Source of the DNA: Membranipora membranacea
Lineage: Eukaryota; Bryozoa; Gymnolaemata; Cheilostomatida; Membraniporidae
Assembly: GCA_914767715.1 (NCBI GenBank)
Contig: OU612073.1
Location: forward strand, 23,376,001-23,436,000
DNA: 60,000 bases
Reading direction: 5' to 3'
Notes under the pieces: model-generated
What the model was told of the DNA's origin: nothing
The model's input: only the letters and a program-made list of their open reading frames with translations
The model's database searches: none
Shown here: in pieces, positions 14,304 to 24,663 of the stretch
Layout: every line of letters starts with the position of its first letter
Numbering within the stretch: the first letter of the stretch is position 1
Program-made: the position numbers and the translations under genes

Positions 14304-15163
14304 CTAAAAAAGTCTACTATTTAACTTCCGCACACAGAGGGATCGGAAACAGTCAGTTCGTATGTTTACCCTCGCTTTGATTGCTCTGTATCGACCAGAC
14401 GGAAGTTTATCGAATATAAATACTAGGTCAGCGTGGTCAGTAGCTATGAGTCTGAGGCATCTTGTTCCCATCACTCTTTCGTATATTGCCTCGATGGTGT
14501 CAAACTTGCAGCTACCTAGATATCGAGCGATTTCCTAGAGGATAAGTGGCCATATAGAGTGCTAAGGTGGTACAAAAATATACATTCAATAAAAGTAGTA
14601 CAGCATTGCATTCTAAGAGGCACAGCTATATACATTGAATACAGCTTCTTCATGATGTAAAGTCTCTTGCGGGCTTTCTTGATGACTTCAATGGAATGTT
14701 CTTGGAACTTAAGCTTTTTGTCAATAATAGTGCCTAAGTATTTAAAACTGTCAACCTGCTCTACATTATTACCATAGATAACTAAGCTATCATGTACAGG
14801 ATTGTCTCTAAGATTGCACAATACAAGCTCCTTTGTCTTTGACACATTCAAAAATAGATCATTATCATTACACCAACCAGCCAAATCTTGGGCAGCATGA
14901 CCCATACATGAAACATCACTTCTCGACAAAAGCTCAATCAATACTGTGTCGTCAGCATATTTAATCAGATCAAAGTTACCAGAGCTAGGCTTAGGCATAT
15001 GCTGTACATATATTGACAAAAGAAGGGGACTGATAACACAACCTTGTGGAGTTCCGACAGAGGTAGTTAGTACAGATGAGAGGCCCTGTTCAGTGAGAAC
15101 CAACTCATAAATCAATTTCATTCTTCTTAGCACGCTTTCTGCATTAATAAGTAATCGAAGCAA
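14304..15163 (-). mobile_element. 5'-truncated non-LTR retrotransposon (reverse transcriptase fragment)
   Basis: Minus-strand frame 15163-14516 (215 codons) carries RT motifs GTPQGCVISPLLLS and YADDTVLI (the catalytic Asp pair), then WCNDNDLFLNVSKTKE and FKYLGTIID, as in CR1/L2-type LINEs. After a frameshift near 14516 the C-terminal part continues (KFDTIEAIYERVMGTRCLRL...) to a stop at 14304-14306. The N-terminal RT and any endonuclease are missing, so the copy is 5'-truncated and dead. Family assignment to CR1/L2 rests on motif style only. Confidence 0.85.
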
Positions 15164-17692
15164 CTAAAATATAATCTATTTAGCCACAATTTCTAAATTT
15201 AAAGATGCATTGCCGTTTGGCTAAATAAGCCATCACAAAAGTACAAGGAAGATCTTTTCGGACCGACAGAGTCAGTATATTGTGGAGGCATGTGTCATAT
15301 GGGATTATAATAATATTAATAACCATTCACGTCATGGTATCACTGGCTTGCTGTGCTTGGCTCAGGAAGGCTCTACTGGTCGTGGAGCAAGTCAATTGAA
15401 TAGTATAAAACTCACGCACTTTCCCCGACAATCTGTTGTTTGACAAAGGTGAGCTAACCTATATACCAGTATACATGGAAATTACAACTTAACTACACAT
15501 GAATAAAAAATCTTGTTGAGAGATTAAACATTGAAATAAGATGGGAAACCAAACAAGACCAATTGTGCCCAAGACTCATTTCCACATTTGATGTTGAATG
15601 ATGAGATTTTCTGCTAAATTACTCGATTCGAATCAGCACCATCAATAATTTATTTTATAATCAGAATATTTTTTAAATGTAGTATTAAAAAACATAGTCT
15701 TTGGTATTAACGGTATTAGGCAAACTGTAGTGGATTACAATTGTACTTGTGGCATTTGGGACAAATGATTATTGTGCCTCATATATTGATTGAATTGAAC
15801 ACTTGTTATAGATGGGGCTTTGTTTAGACAAAGAGAGTATATCAAAGGCTAAGGTCTCTGGCGTGTTGCGCAATCGTTAGCATACATCAGGCATACTTTT
15901 AAAAAATAGATATACATGTTACATTTTGCTTGTATGCAATTTACAATGATGCAAAAATCGCCATTTTTGGACAGCCCTATTCTCAACGACCAAAAAAATT
16001 TTGGAAGAAATCGGACTATTGGAAGTAGGTTTGCGATACATTACCTTGTTGGTAAAGGCTGTTTTTTTGTAGATTTCTTTGAGAAATAATATTTTTTTGA
16101 ATACTATTGTTGCTCATTGTGTTTATATTGGTATAATGAATAATTACATGTGGGTCTAATTCACCTATGATAAATACACTTCCCTAGAGTGAAGTTCAAA
16201 GTACGGTCAGGAGGAGATAATCACTAAATTCAGCCCATACTTTTAATGAACTGAGTGTCTTGTCACAAGCAACATCCCTGAGCATGGGCAGTGAAATTCG
16301 TTGCCTTAGTGGCAAGGCCGCAACATCTGCGCCAGGTTGCTCTCTGTTGCGATGCACACCTTGGTGCCATTCAAAGTCCAGTAGTCGATGGACTGCAGAT
16401 TTGTTTGACATGAGGCCCTTTCGATAAGTTTAAGGTTCGACAATTGCACAGACCAAGGGAACTTGGTGGTCATTCTAAGATTATAATAGTGATTCCTATT
16501 ATTAAAACAGTCGCAATACTGCTTACCTAGCTACCCACCTTAATAATTTAGCTAGGATAGTTACAGGTGTAATTTAAGCATAAAATGTGTCAAATCTAAT
16601 TGTAGAGTAAGGCTGTACAGAAGGAAATTTTTACGGGAGAGCCTGCATATTCTATTCTTTACTGCAATCAAAAACTTTGAATTCAGTTCATGCTCCAGAA
16701 CCCTATATTTGTGACAAATAGATGAAAGGAGCTTTTGGCATCAATCTTCACAAAATTTTCCCCTTGATACGAAGCTTGCAGGTAACATGACCAAGGAGTA
16801 AAAAACTCTTTGCCTTAACTATTGTTGAAAAAATTACTCTGTACCCCTTTACTCTGTGAAGCAGTCTAGACACCTGCTTGATACTTAAATGTTTTACACA
16901 GATAGCTTTCCATGCTCAACACATTGAACACACGTGAAAATTAAGCCATTTTAGTGGAAACTGATGTAAAATTGCTCTTGACATCGCAAACAGTTCTTAT
17001 CTTGAAAGCTGCAGTCAAGCCAGTCATACGGTACAGATGGAACATATGGCCACGTTATTATTTTATTAATACTAACATGATTTTAAAGTTAAGCTTGAGA
17101 CCTGCTGCCATGTAATGGGAAATTTCTCACAATAAATAAAATACATGGGGTGATAACTTTATTTTGTAAATGAGCCACCAAATTTCAACAATGAGAGAGG
17201 ATAACTTCTTACCTTAGGAATTGCCCAAATTGACTTTAATGAACTGAGAGCTTAGAAAAAAGACGGAGCTCAATAAATTGCTCTTCATTTCTTGTTTAAT
17301 CATCGATTAGTGTCAGAAATTCATCGAAGGTGAATTTTATTATCTGCATACAATAGCAAATGAATGTTTACAGTATCTGCATTGAAAGCCGAACGAAGGC
17401 TTTTTTTAATTTTGGAAACATCTCATTTTGCCCTAAAAACGTATGCAGATAATCTGGCATATTTTTATTACAAATTTGTTTGAATTTGTGTGCATGCTGC
17501 AAAGTCTTTGAGTTGAGCATTGCGTTGAATTTATTAATACTAGTCTTGTCATGTAAGCTATCCATAGTTAGTTGACAAATGGATATTAGGGATTTTCAAT
17601 CCATTCAATTTAAATAAAAGCATTGTTAGCGCTGCACCGAGATAATTCGATATCAAGGTCTCCAACGGAGAACCAATGAATTTAATAATAAT

Positions 17693-17923
17693 CATGGACG
17701 TAGCCTAGAAAAAATGTTAAGAGAGTCAAAAATCATTGAGGACGCTGGTGGGGGTACTGTAAGCTCCTCCTGTGGATACCTTCAAAGCATACTAAATTTT
17801 TATAATAACAGCCAATGGAAGTATCATATGAGCCGATTCCATACATAGATTATTCAATCAAGGTGCTTTTAGGCAACTTCATTTACCATTCCAGGAGAGG
17901 CAGTGCCCAGAACTACAGGCCTG
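17693..17923. mobile_element. Short MITE (CAKGRCGTAGC family), copy a
   Basis: This 231-bp segment starts CATGGACGTAGCCTAG and ends CTACAGGCCTG, an imperfect inverted repeat. The interior aligns by eye with 48420-48676 (shared AATGGAAGT..., TATTCAAT, TTTTAGGC, GAGAGGCAG words). It has no coding capacity. Target duplication is unclear. Confidence 0.6.
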
Positions 17924-18438
17924 ACAATAAATACCATGTTATGGTGACATAATCCCTGGCAGTGACTCATGTATATCCAAAGTACAGGTCATGACTGGTG
18001 CATCAAAGCTGTGCTCATATAATTTCATATAGATCGATCACAATCATTTAGATTCTCGTCCCATGATTGGCTACTCTGCATATTTGAGCGAGGGCAGCGG
18101 AAGTATGTGCCATATCAAAGGCCATAATCCTCTTTGAGGCAAGAAATTGAGAATGATTGATGGAAAAAACATTGGTATATCTTCTTTGCAAATGTTTGAA
18201 GGCTTCTATAAGGACCCTCATTTTCGGAAAGGATATTTTGATATAGAATTAAGGCTTGTCATTTCCCTCAGATAAATGAAAAAATCTGCAAATTAAACCA
18301 TATTTAGCGTGTGCCACTGAGTATGTCGCTGCCATGTTGTACCGAACTTCAAGTCATTTAGTCATAAATAAAAACAAGACATTGAAATGAACACTTTTCA
18401 TTTTGGTAAGGTGGTGCAAGCTCCAGTACACATTCAAC

Positions 18439-21400
18439 ATGATAAAGTTTACGATCTTAGTAGGCTTACTTTCTGCAGCGCTTGTCCTTGGTAAGTTAGA
18501 TCAGCGCAAAGTTCCCAACAACACTTATCAGTGCCGTTTACATTGATAGGAAAGTTTTAAACCACTTCTGGTGGTTACTTCTGCGAAAAGGGTGTACACT
18601 CAAGAGTGTTTGTGTGTTTTGCTCTCACAACCATCAATTAATCAAAACCCTTGGTTGCCAAATATCAACATATATAACTTAGTGTGCCTTGTGTTTACTT
18701 ATAAAATAAGTCACTTTTCTGCAGCTTTTATTAAATTTTCAAGGATATGCTGTATCTAGTTAAGATCTGGGTCATTATTTATTCTGATAATAATTTCCAA
18801 TGTTCTACTTGTTCATTTATAAGGTGCAGTGGCGTCAACATCTAGAGCAGTGAAAAATGGAAATTGTCCGCCACGCCAATTATGGCAGAGTCGCGCTAGT
18901 AGAATGCTAGCCAAGTGTATTAATAAGTGTAAAAGTGATTCTCACTGCCCTGGAGATGAAAAATGTTGTGGTAAGTATGACTGGCATCACTTTGATCCAA
19001 TTGAGAAAACCTAGTCATTGCTATTCAGTTAAATTTTGGCAGATATATGGCTCATTTACAATTATTTTATAGACTTTTCATTTTCTTCCAATAAGTTACA
19101 ATCATAAAAAAAATTGATCATCACATCCATAACTACCTCAGCAAACATATGATTTTGTTGTTTTGTAGGATGGCCGAGATGCTGCAGGGATCCAATAGTA
19201 CCGACCACGAGAGCCCCACCGACTACTCAACCATCAAATGATTTGTAAGTCTGCAATAATAATGCGTAATCTTTCGAGGTTAAGGTGTAATACTATAGTG
19301 ATGTTGATGATATTAAAGTAGATTTCTTGCCAAAACAGATGACCACGAAGCTGAAATTACTAAATGTTACAGTTTAAAAATATCTGACATTGTACATTCT
19401 ACTGAATTCTTCCATAGAAAATATATTACCCCTAAATATTGAAACATTTATCAATAACAAACTCTCCCTGCTTTCACGGTGCATTAATAGCGCATTGGCT
19501 AGCTAACATTGGGTTTATTTTTTGATACTCTGTACTGCATTACCTCAATTACAGTCTTTTGTTGTTCGTATTTATTTGTGAACATCATGCACCCAGATTT
19601 GGTGCACAACTAGTGTTGTATCGAGCCAGCAAAAATGAAAATGAGCCGAGCCACTGAAATTTCCCTAAATTTGGGTACGAGTCGGGTCGAGTTGAAAAGA
19701 GTTTCGTGAAATGGATATACATTACGACTTCATAAGTCGATGTCCTACTCCTGCACTGTCTTCAGATATCACAATTTAAAAGAATGATGGATATTCGTCC
19801 TAATCACTAGTGCAATTAGCTAATAGCACATGTTAAGTTTGATTCAGTTTGTAATATATCATCTAGACATAATGAACTATGTTGAGACCAAGTTTCATCA
19901 AATTCTGTCAAGTATTTATTGAATTATAGACGTCTGAAGAAAGCTTTATGTAGTGTTGTAGGCCGTTCATAATAATCACAGCAAAAGCATGGCTAATAGC
20001 TATATGTTTTATGATGGTATAGTCTCTATTTCCAAGGTTGTCACATAAAATCCATAGCTGTTGTGCACAAGGTCTCAGGTTCGAGTCCAGGTGCAGGCAG
20101 TATTTTGACCATCACTCTAGTAGTTGAAGATGCAGACCTCTGACCCGACTTGACCCTAACATGACCTGACCACCGAAACCCGAAACTCGACCCGTTGACT
20201 CGACCCTGAATACAACACTATGCACAACCAGCTCATAGCCACAAGCCCCGTCCTCAAATTCGAACCAAATTTGGAAATTTAGCTCAATAGCTTATGGTTT
20301 TGGTATAACACCTTAAACATAAAATATATTATAAATGTAGATATAGTTATTCATCATACTTTTCAGTTGCCCGCCGGAACCAGAATCTGACCCTGTAGAA
20401 TGCCAGCTTGTTGATCCATTCCTGGAATGTAATGAGAACTCAGACTGTGAAGGAAACAAGATATGCTGTACTACTGGTATATGTGGAGGGACAACATGTG
20501 AACCAGGATCACTACTAACCCCAAACCCTCAACCAACACCAAATCCATCGTAAGGTTCACATATCAAAACTATCCGAAGGAGAAAAATTGGCACTAAATA
20601 CTAGCAGGTTATTGAAACTTTGTTTAAACTATAAAAGTACCACATGGTGTTATATGCTTACATGCTTTGATCAGTGAATAAAGTGGATAAATAAAGAAAT
20701 AAATTCAAACTTTTATTCAATAATCACGTATGATTAAAGGGATCTGCATATGAGTTGTTCATTAGAACTGTATTCTAGAAAATTGTGCTAGGCCAGTTGT
20801 TCTCTCAGTCAGAGCTAGTTCAACCAGGTTGGGTACATAGGCCTTGAAGTGGGTTTCTCTACCCTGCAAAAATGTTGGTGGTAAGAGACCCAACTGAATT
20901 CCGACAAATTTCCGGGACTTAATATTTTTGCTTTAATCCAATTTTTTCAGGTGCCCACCAGAACCAGATTTTGACCCTGAGATTTGTCAGCTTGTTGATA
21001 TATTCTCAGAGTGTAGCGAGAACTCAGATTGTGGTACAAACCAGATATGTTGTACTACTGGTATATGTGGAGCGACTACATGTGAACCAGACACACCCCC
21101 TCCACCACCTCAACCAACACCCAACCCATCGTAAGTTTCCATATCATAGCCATTGTTGAATGCAGTAATAAGTAAACAGCATTCTATTGAGTATCAGCAG
21201 GAAAGGATGATCTACATGCATCATATAGTTCACAATATCACTAAGTCATGGAGGGTCAATAAAATAAATCTAAAATATTCTATAATTGTAATGTGTCCAT
21301 GATATTATTACAGAAATAAACTCACTCAAACTCATTCATTCGTTCGTTCGCTTGTTCGCTCGATCAGTCGTTTGTTCATTCATTCATTCATTCATTCATT

Positions 21401-22936
21401 CATTCATTCATTCATTCATTCATTCATTCATTCATTCATTCATTCATTCATTCATTCATTCATTCATTCATTCATTCATTCATTCATTCATTCATTCATT
21501 CATTCATTCATTCATTCATTCATTCATTCATTCATTCATTCATTCATTCATTCATTCATTCATTCATTCATTCATTCATTCATTCATTCATTCATTCATT
21601 CATTCATTCATTCATTCATTCATTCATTCATTCATTCATTCATTCATTCATTCATTCATTCATTCATTCATTCATTCATTCATTCATTCATTCATTCATT
21701 CATTCATTCATTCATTCATTCATTCATTCATTCATTCATTCATTCATTCATTCATTCATTCATTCATTCATTCATTCATTCATTCATTCATTCATTCATT
21801 CATTCATTCATTCATTCATTCATTCATTCATTCATTCATTCATTCATTCATTCATTCATTCATTCATTCATTCATTCATTCATTCATTCATTCATTCATT
21901 CATTCATTCATTCATTCATTCATTCATTCATTCATTCATTCATTCATTCATTCATTCATTCATTCATTCATTCATTCATTCATTCATTCATTCATTCATT
22001 CATTCATTCATTCATTCATTCATTCATTCATTCATTCATTCATTCATTCATTCATTCATTCATTCATTCATTCATTCATTCATTCATTCATTCATTCATT
22101 CATTCATTCATTCATTCATTCATTCATTCATTCATTCATTCATTCATTCATTCATTCATTCATTCATTCATTCATTCATTCATTCATTCATTCATTCATT
22201 CATTCATTCATTCATTCATTCATTCATTCATTCATTCATTCATTCATTCATTCATTCATTCATTCATTCATTCATTCATTCATTCATTCATTCATTCATT
22301 CATTCATTCATTCATTCATTCATTCATTCATTCATTCATTCATTCATTCATTCATTCATTCATTCATTCATTCATTCATTCATTCATTCATTCATTCATT
22401 CATTCATTCATTCATTCATTCATTCATTCATTCATTCATTCATTCATTCATTCATTCATTCATTCATTCATTCATTCATTCATTCATTCATTCATTCATT
22501 CATTCATTCATTCATTCATTCATTCATTCATTCATTCATTCATTCATTCATTCATTCATTCATTCATTCATTCATTCATTCATTCATTCATTCATTCATT
22601 CATTCATTCATTCATTCATTCATTCATTCATTCATTCATTCATTCATAATTGACTTTGATAGAGGAGGGAGGAGTCTGCTGGGAAAGCTGAAGACTTGCT
22701 TTGCTCTGGTTTCCTAAAGTCACAACTGATCATAATGAATGGTGATTTAAAATCTTTATAGATGTCCAGCGGTGCAGTTTCCACTGCCTGAGTTATGCAG
22801 TAGAGTTAGATTAGCATTTGAATGTAATCCAGAGGGCGATATCAGTGATTGTGCTGGTGGGGAAACCTGCTGCAGAACAAGAGGGCGATGCAACACAGGA
22901 GAATGTATCAAATTATCTGATCGATTCTATAGATAA
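18439..22936 (+). CDS. Secreted four-domain WAP protein (gene C), 6 exons
   Basis: CDS join 18439-18490, 18824-18970, 19169-19244, 20367-20549, 20951-21130, 22762-22936 (813 nt, 270 aa), with GT-AG junctions and a continuous frame. Exon 1 is a signal peptide of the same 52-nt length as in gene B (MIKFTILVGLLSAALVLG). Exons 2-3 encode the split domain 1 (residues ~33-72) ending GWPRCC, with adjacent last cysteines, plus a Thr/Pro linker. Exons 4 and 5 are near-duplicates (CPPEP..., ENSDC, ICCTTGICG, TTCEP) with Pro-rich tails (PQPTPNPS). Exon 6 is nearly the same as exon 4 of gene B (CSRVRLA, ECNPEGD, GETCCRTRGRCNTGEC) but ends in a stop (22934-22936) instead of a splice donor. Intron 3 holds a hAT MITE and intron 5 the (ATTC)n tract. 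Likely an extracellular inhibitor or defence protein. An AATAAA cluster at about 23073-23097 could serve polyadenylation. Confidence 0.88.
19611..20220. mobile_element. hAT-type MITE in intron 3 of gene C
   Basis: 610-bp element with terminal inverted repeats TAGTGTTGTAT (left) and its reverse complement (right). It is flanked by a perfect 8-bp target-site duplication TGCACAAC (19603-19610 and 20221-20228). Subterminal segments rich in GACCCGA/TCGAG words are complementary to each other. An internal GGTTCGAGTCC resembles a pol III B box but has no matching A box. No transposase, so non-autonomous. Confidence 0.88.
21375..22647. repeat. (ATTC)n microsatellite, about 318 perfect units
   Basis: 1,273 bp of uninterrupted ATTC repeats, preceded by decayed units (TTCGTTCGTTCGCTTG) from about 21327. 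The tract lies in the 1.63-kb last intron of gene C and ends 114 bases before the last exon. Because 4 and 3 are coprime, all forward frames stay open and would read FIHS repeats; this is not a gene. Confidence 0.97.
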
Positions 22937-23100
22937 ATCCTCATGTAGGTAATGATAATATTTACATTTACATTTACAGTTTTTACATTACATTTTTACA
23001 TTTTACATTTACAGTCCTATTAGAATAGTGGATATATTACCCCAGTTAATCGAATATTGTGAGTTCATAGGACAAATAAAAATAATTAAAAAATAAAAAT

Positions 23101-23143
23101 TGTGGAACTTTTACAGTTAGTGATAAAATACAAATCAATCAAG
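23101..23143 (+). mobile_element. 3' tail fragment of the LINE family at 55675-56565
   Basis: The sequence GAACTTTTACAGTTAGTGAT...ATACAAATCAATCA closely matches the 3' end of the LINE fragment near 56480-56525. Only the last few dozen bases are present, the usual result of severe 5' truncation. Confidence 0.6.
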
Positions 23144-23181
23144 GAAAGCAACATTTTATATTTTTTTAAACATTAAAGCAA

Positions 23182-23243
23182 GGATCATAGTGGATCATAG
23201 TGGTCAGGTGGAGGCAATAAATCACTATGATCAACTATGATCC
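23182..23243. repeat. Hairpin-forming inverted repeat
   Basis: The arm GGATCATAGTGGATCATAGTG (23182-23202) pairs with 23223-23243 with one mismatch; each arm is itself two copies of GATCATAGT. It lies 3' of gene C. Confidence 0.65.
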
Positions 23244-23571
23244 CAATTTTCGGGCTTTGCTGCAGTTTTACTGCAATTAGGTTCACAGGCTGTTTTATTT
23301 CATATACCCTAATGACTTTTTAGCCTGATATCTTTAAAACCATACCAACCATATCCTAGCTTTCACTAATGCGCATTACCGCTGTTGTTCCTTGCTTTCA
23401 TAAATTGTTATTGTCAGAGACAACTATCAGGAGTTATCCTTCAAGGACAGGCAACTCATGCACTAGGGTACTTCATTGTTTTAATCACTATTCTTATAAA
23501 GATAATACAGGAGGTCAATGTATCCTTTATCTCTTTCTACCTACTGAATTATTTTTTCTTAACTATTTCAG

Positions 23572-23689
23572 ATGCCCGAGGCAGTCGTTTTCAAGACCCA
23601 CACCAGAAAACTACTCTGAGGCTCTATTCGAAACATCCGACTGCACAACCAATAGTGACTGCCAAAATACAATATACAACACGAAATAA
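23572..23689 (+). pseudogene. Decayed WAP-domain exon downstream of gene C
   Basis: After a good acceptor (AACTATTTCAG) the sequence opens in the family's phase (one base, then TGC CCG, Cys-Pro). It later reads ETSDCTTNSDCQN, the WAP DSDC block. It then lacks the CC pair and the last cysteines and hits TAA at 23687-23689. It is best read as a former cassette exon that lost its 3' half. It could still act as an alternative last exon of gene C giving a truncated domain, but gene C as assembled ends at 22936. Confidence 0.6.
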
Positions 23690-23699
23690 ATTTCCTGCA

Positions 23700-24490
23700 T
23701 GACAGAGCAAGCATATAATTTATTTTATTTGCAGCACAACCTGTTCCACCTCAGAGATTATTTCAAAAATATGAAGGAAGTGAACGGACTGTGATTAAAT
23801 ACCTCTACAAATTCGACATGGCTGCGAATACATATTCAAACAGTTTTTTAAAATTTATTATTCCCACTTATGGCTCATAGACCAAATATAAAAATCCTTA
23901 TTGATCACAATTTTGAACGCTCTGGAATACTTACGTGTTATGGACTATGAGAAACAATTGATTTAGGTTTGATGAATGATTTTACTCTGACATACATACA
24001 TGAATATATACAGTTGCTGATATAGTGCTGGCAAACAAAACTACAACAATTATAACAAATTTGACACTTGGTAAGGGGATTTACTGACATCACTGGGATT
24101 AATTTGGGGCCGCTTCATTAATTACTTATAGAAAAATCGCATGTATGGCATATGTCCTCTTAGCTTAGCCTGGGTAGGCTGCCCAGGCTACTCTTAGGTT
24201 ATGTGCTTCAGTCAGCAGCAACTATAATCCTACTTGTTTGTCTTCTTCTTTCTGCATAAATGATAGCACAATCATACTTCCAGTAAGTGACAGTAGCTTT
24301 CATGGGTTCTATCCATGTGTTTTGTCTATGGTTATATCGCTCAGCTTATAACTGTGCAAGAATGTCAAAAAGTGGGACAAACATCATGACTAGCCGTCTG
24401 CTGTAAGCCCTATAGGTTATCAGATGAATATGATGCATGATAAGTGCTTATGATCCATTGCAAACTATTGTTGATGTATTGAATGCAAGG
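23700..24490. other. Intergenic, 5' flank of the P450 duplication
   Basis: No gene seen. From about 24250 onward the sequence aligns loosely with 42040-42330 upstream of the second P450 copy (for example GGTTATATC, AAGGTCATTATA), so the duplicated segment begins near here. Confidence 0.5.
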
Positions 24491-24494
24491 TCAT

Positions 24495-24503
24495 TATATA
24501 AAG
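24495..24503 (+). promoter_or_regulatory. Candidate TATA box of the intact P450 gene
   Basis: TATATAAAG lies within the conserved block AAGGTCATTATATAAAG, about 160 bases upstream of the start exon. The pseudogene copy has TATACAG at the equivalent place (near 42283), an eroded box. Transcription start not known. Confidence 0.5.
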
Positions 24504-24663
24504 GTAGCTCATGTAAGCATCGGCTGTTACTTACGTGCTTATCAATTTAAGCTAGTTCACATCCTAAGCAACTAAAGTGTTCTGGTTCATTGCACGGGCT
24601 CTGTACTACAGCGCTATATTGTTTGACAGATAGTACAAGCCCACTCGCGAAAAACTGATCATT

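Larger units (their letters stand above)
7361..18438. other. 11-kb intergenic block between WAP genes B and C
   Basis: No exon could be supported. The block holds two MITEs (8082-8553, 13108-13503), a truncated LINE on the minus strand (14304-15163) and a third small MITE (17693-17923), all listed separately. The remaining stretches (7361-8081, 8554-13107, 13504-14303, 15164-17692, 17924-18438) are AT-rich with scattered short open frames. The longest, 137 codons at 11492-11905, has no motif or splice context. I looked for WAP-type CC/DC exons here and found none that keep the pattern. Confidence 0.55.

Noticed and set aside
16196-16411. Minus-strand 71-codon open frame
   Set aside because: Amino-acid composition is mildly gene-like but there is no motif, no neighbour frame and no splice signal to extend it.
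20070-20096. B-box-like GGTTCGAGTCC suggesting a tRNA gene or SINE
   Set aside because: No A box or cloverleaf around it; it lies inside the hAT MITE at 19611-20220.
21352-22653. 433-codon and 425-codon open frames reading FIHS repeats
   Set aside because: They are produced by the (ATTC)n tract; any frame through a stop-free tetranucleotide repeat stays open. They lie inside an intron.
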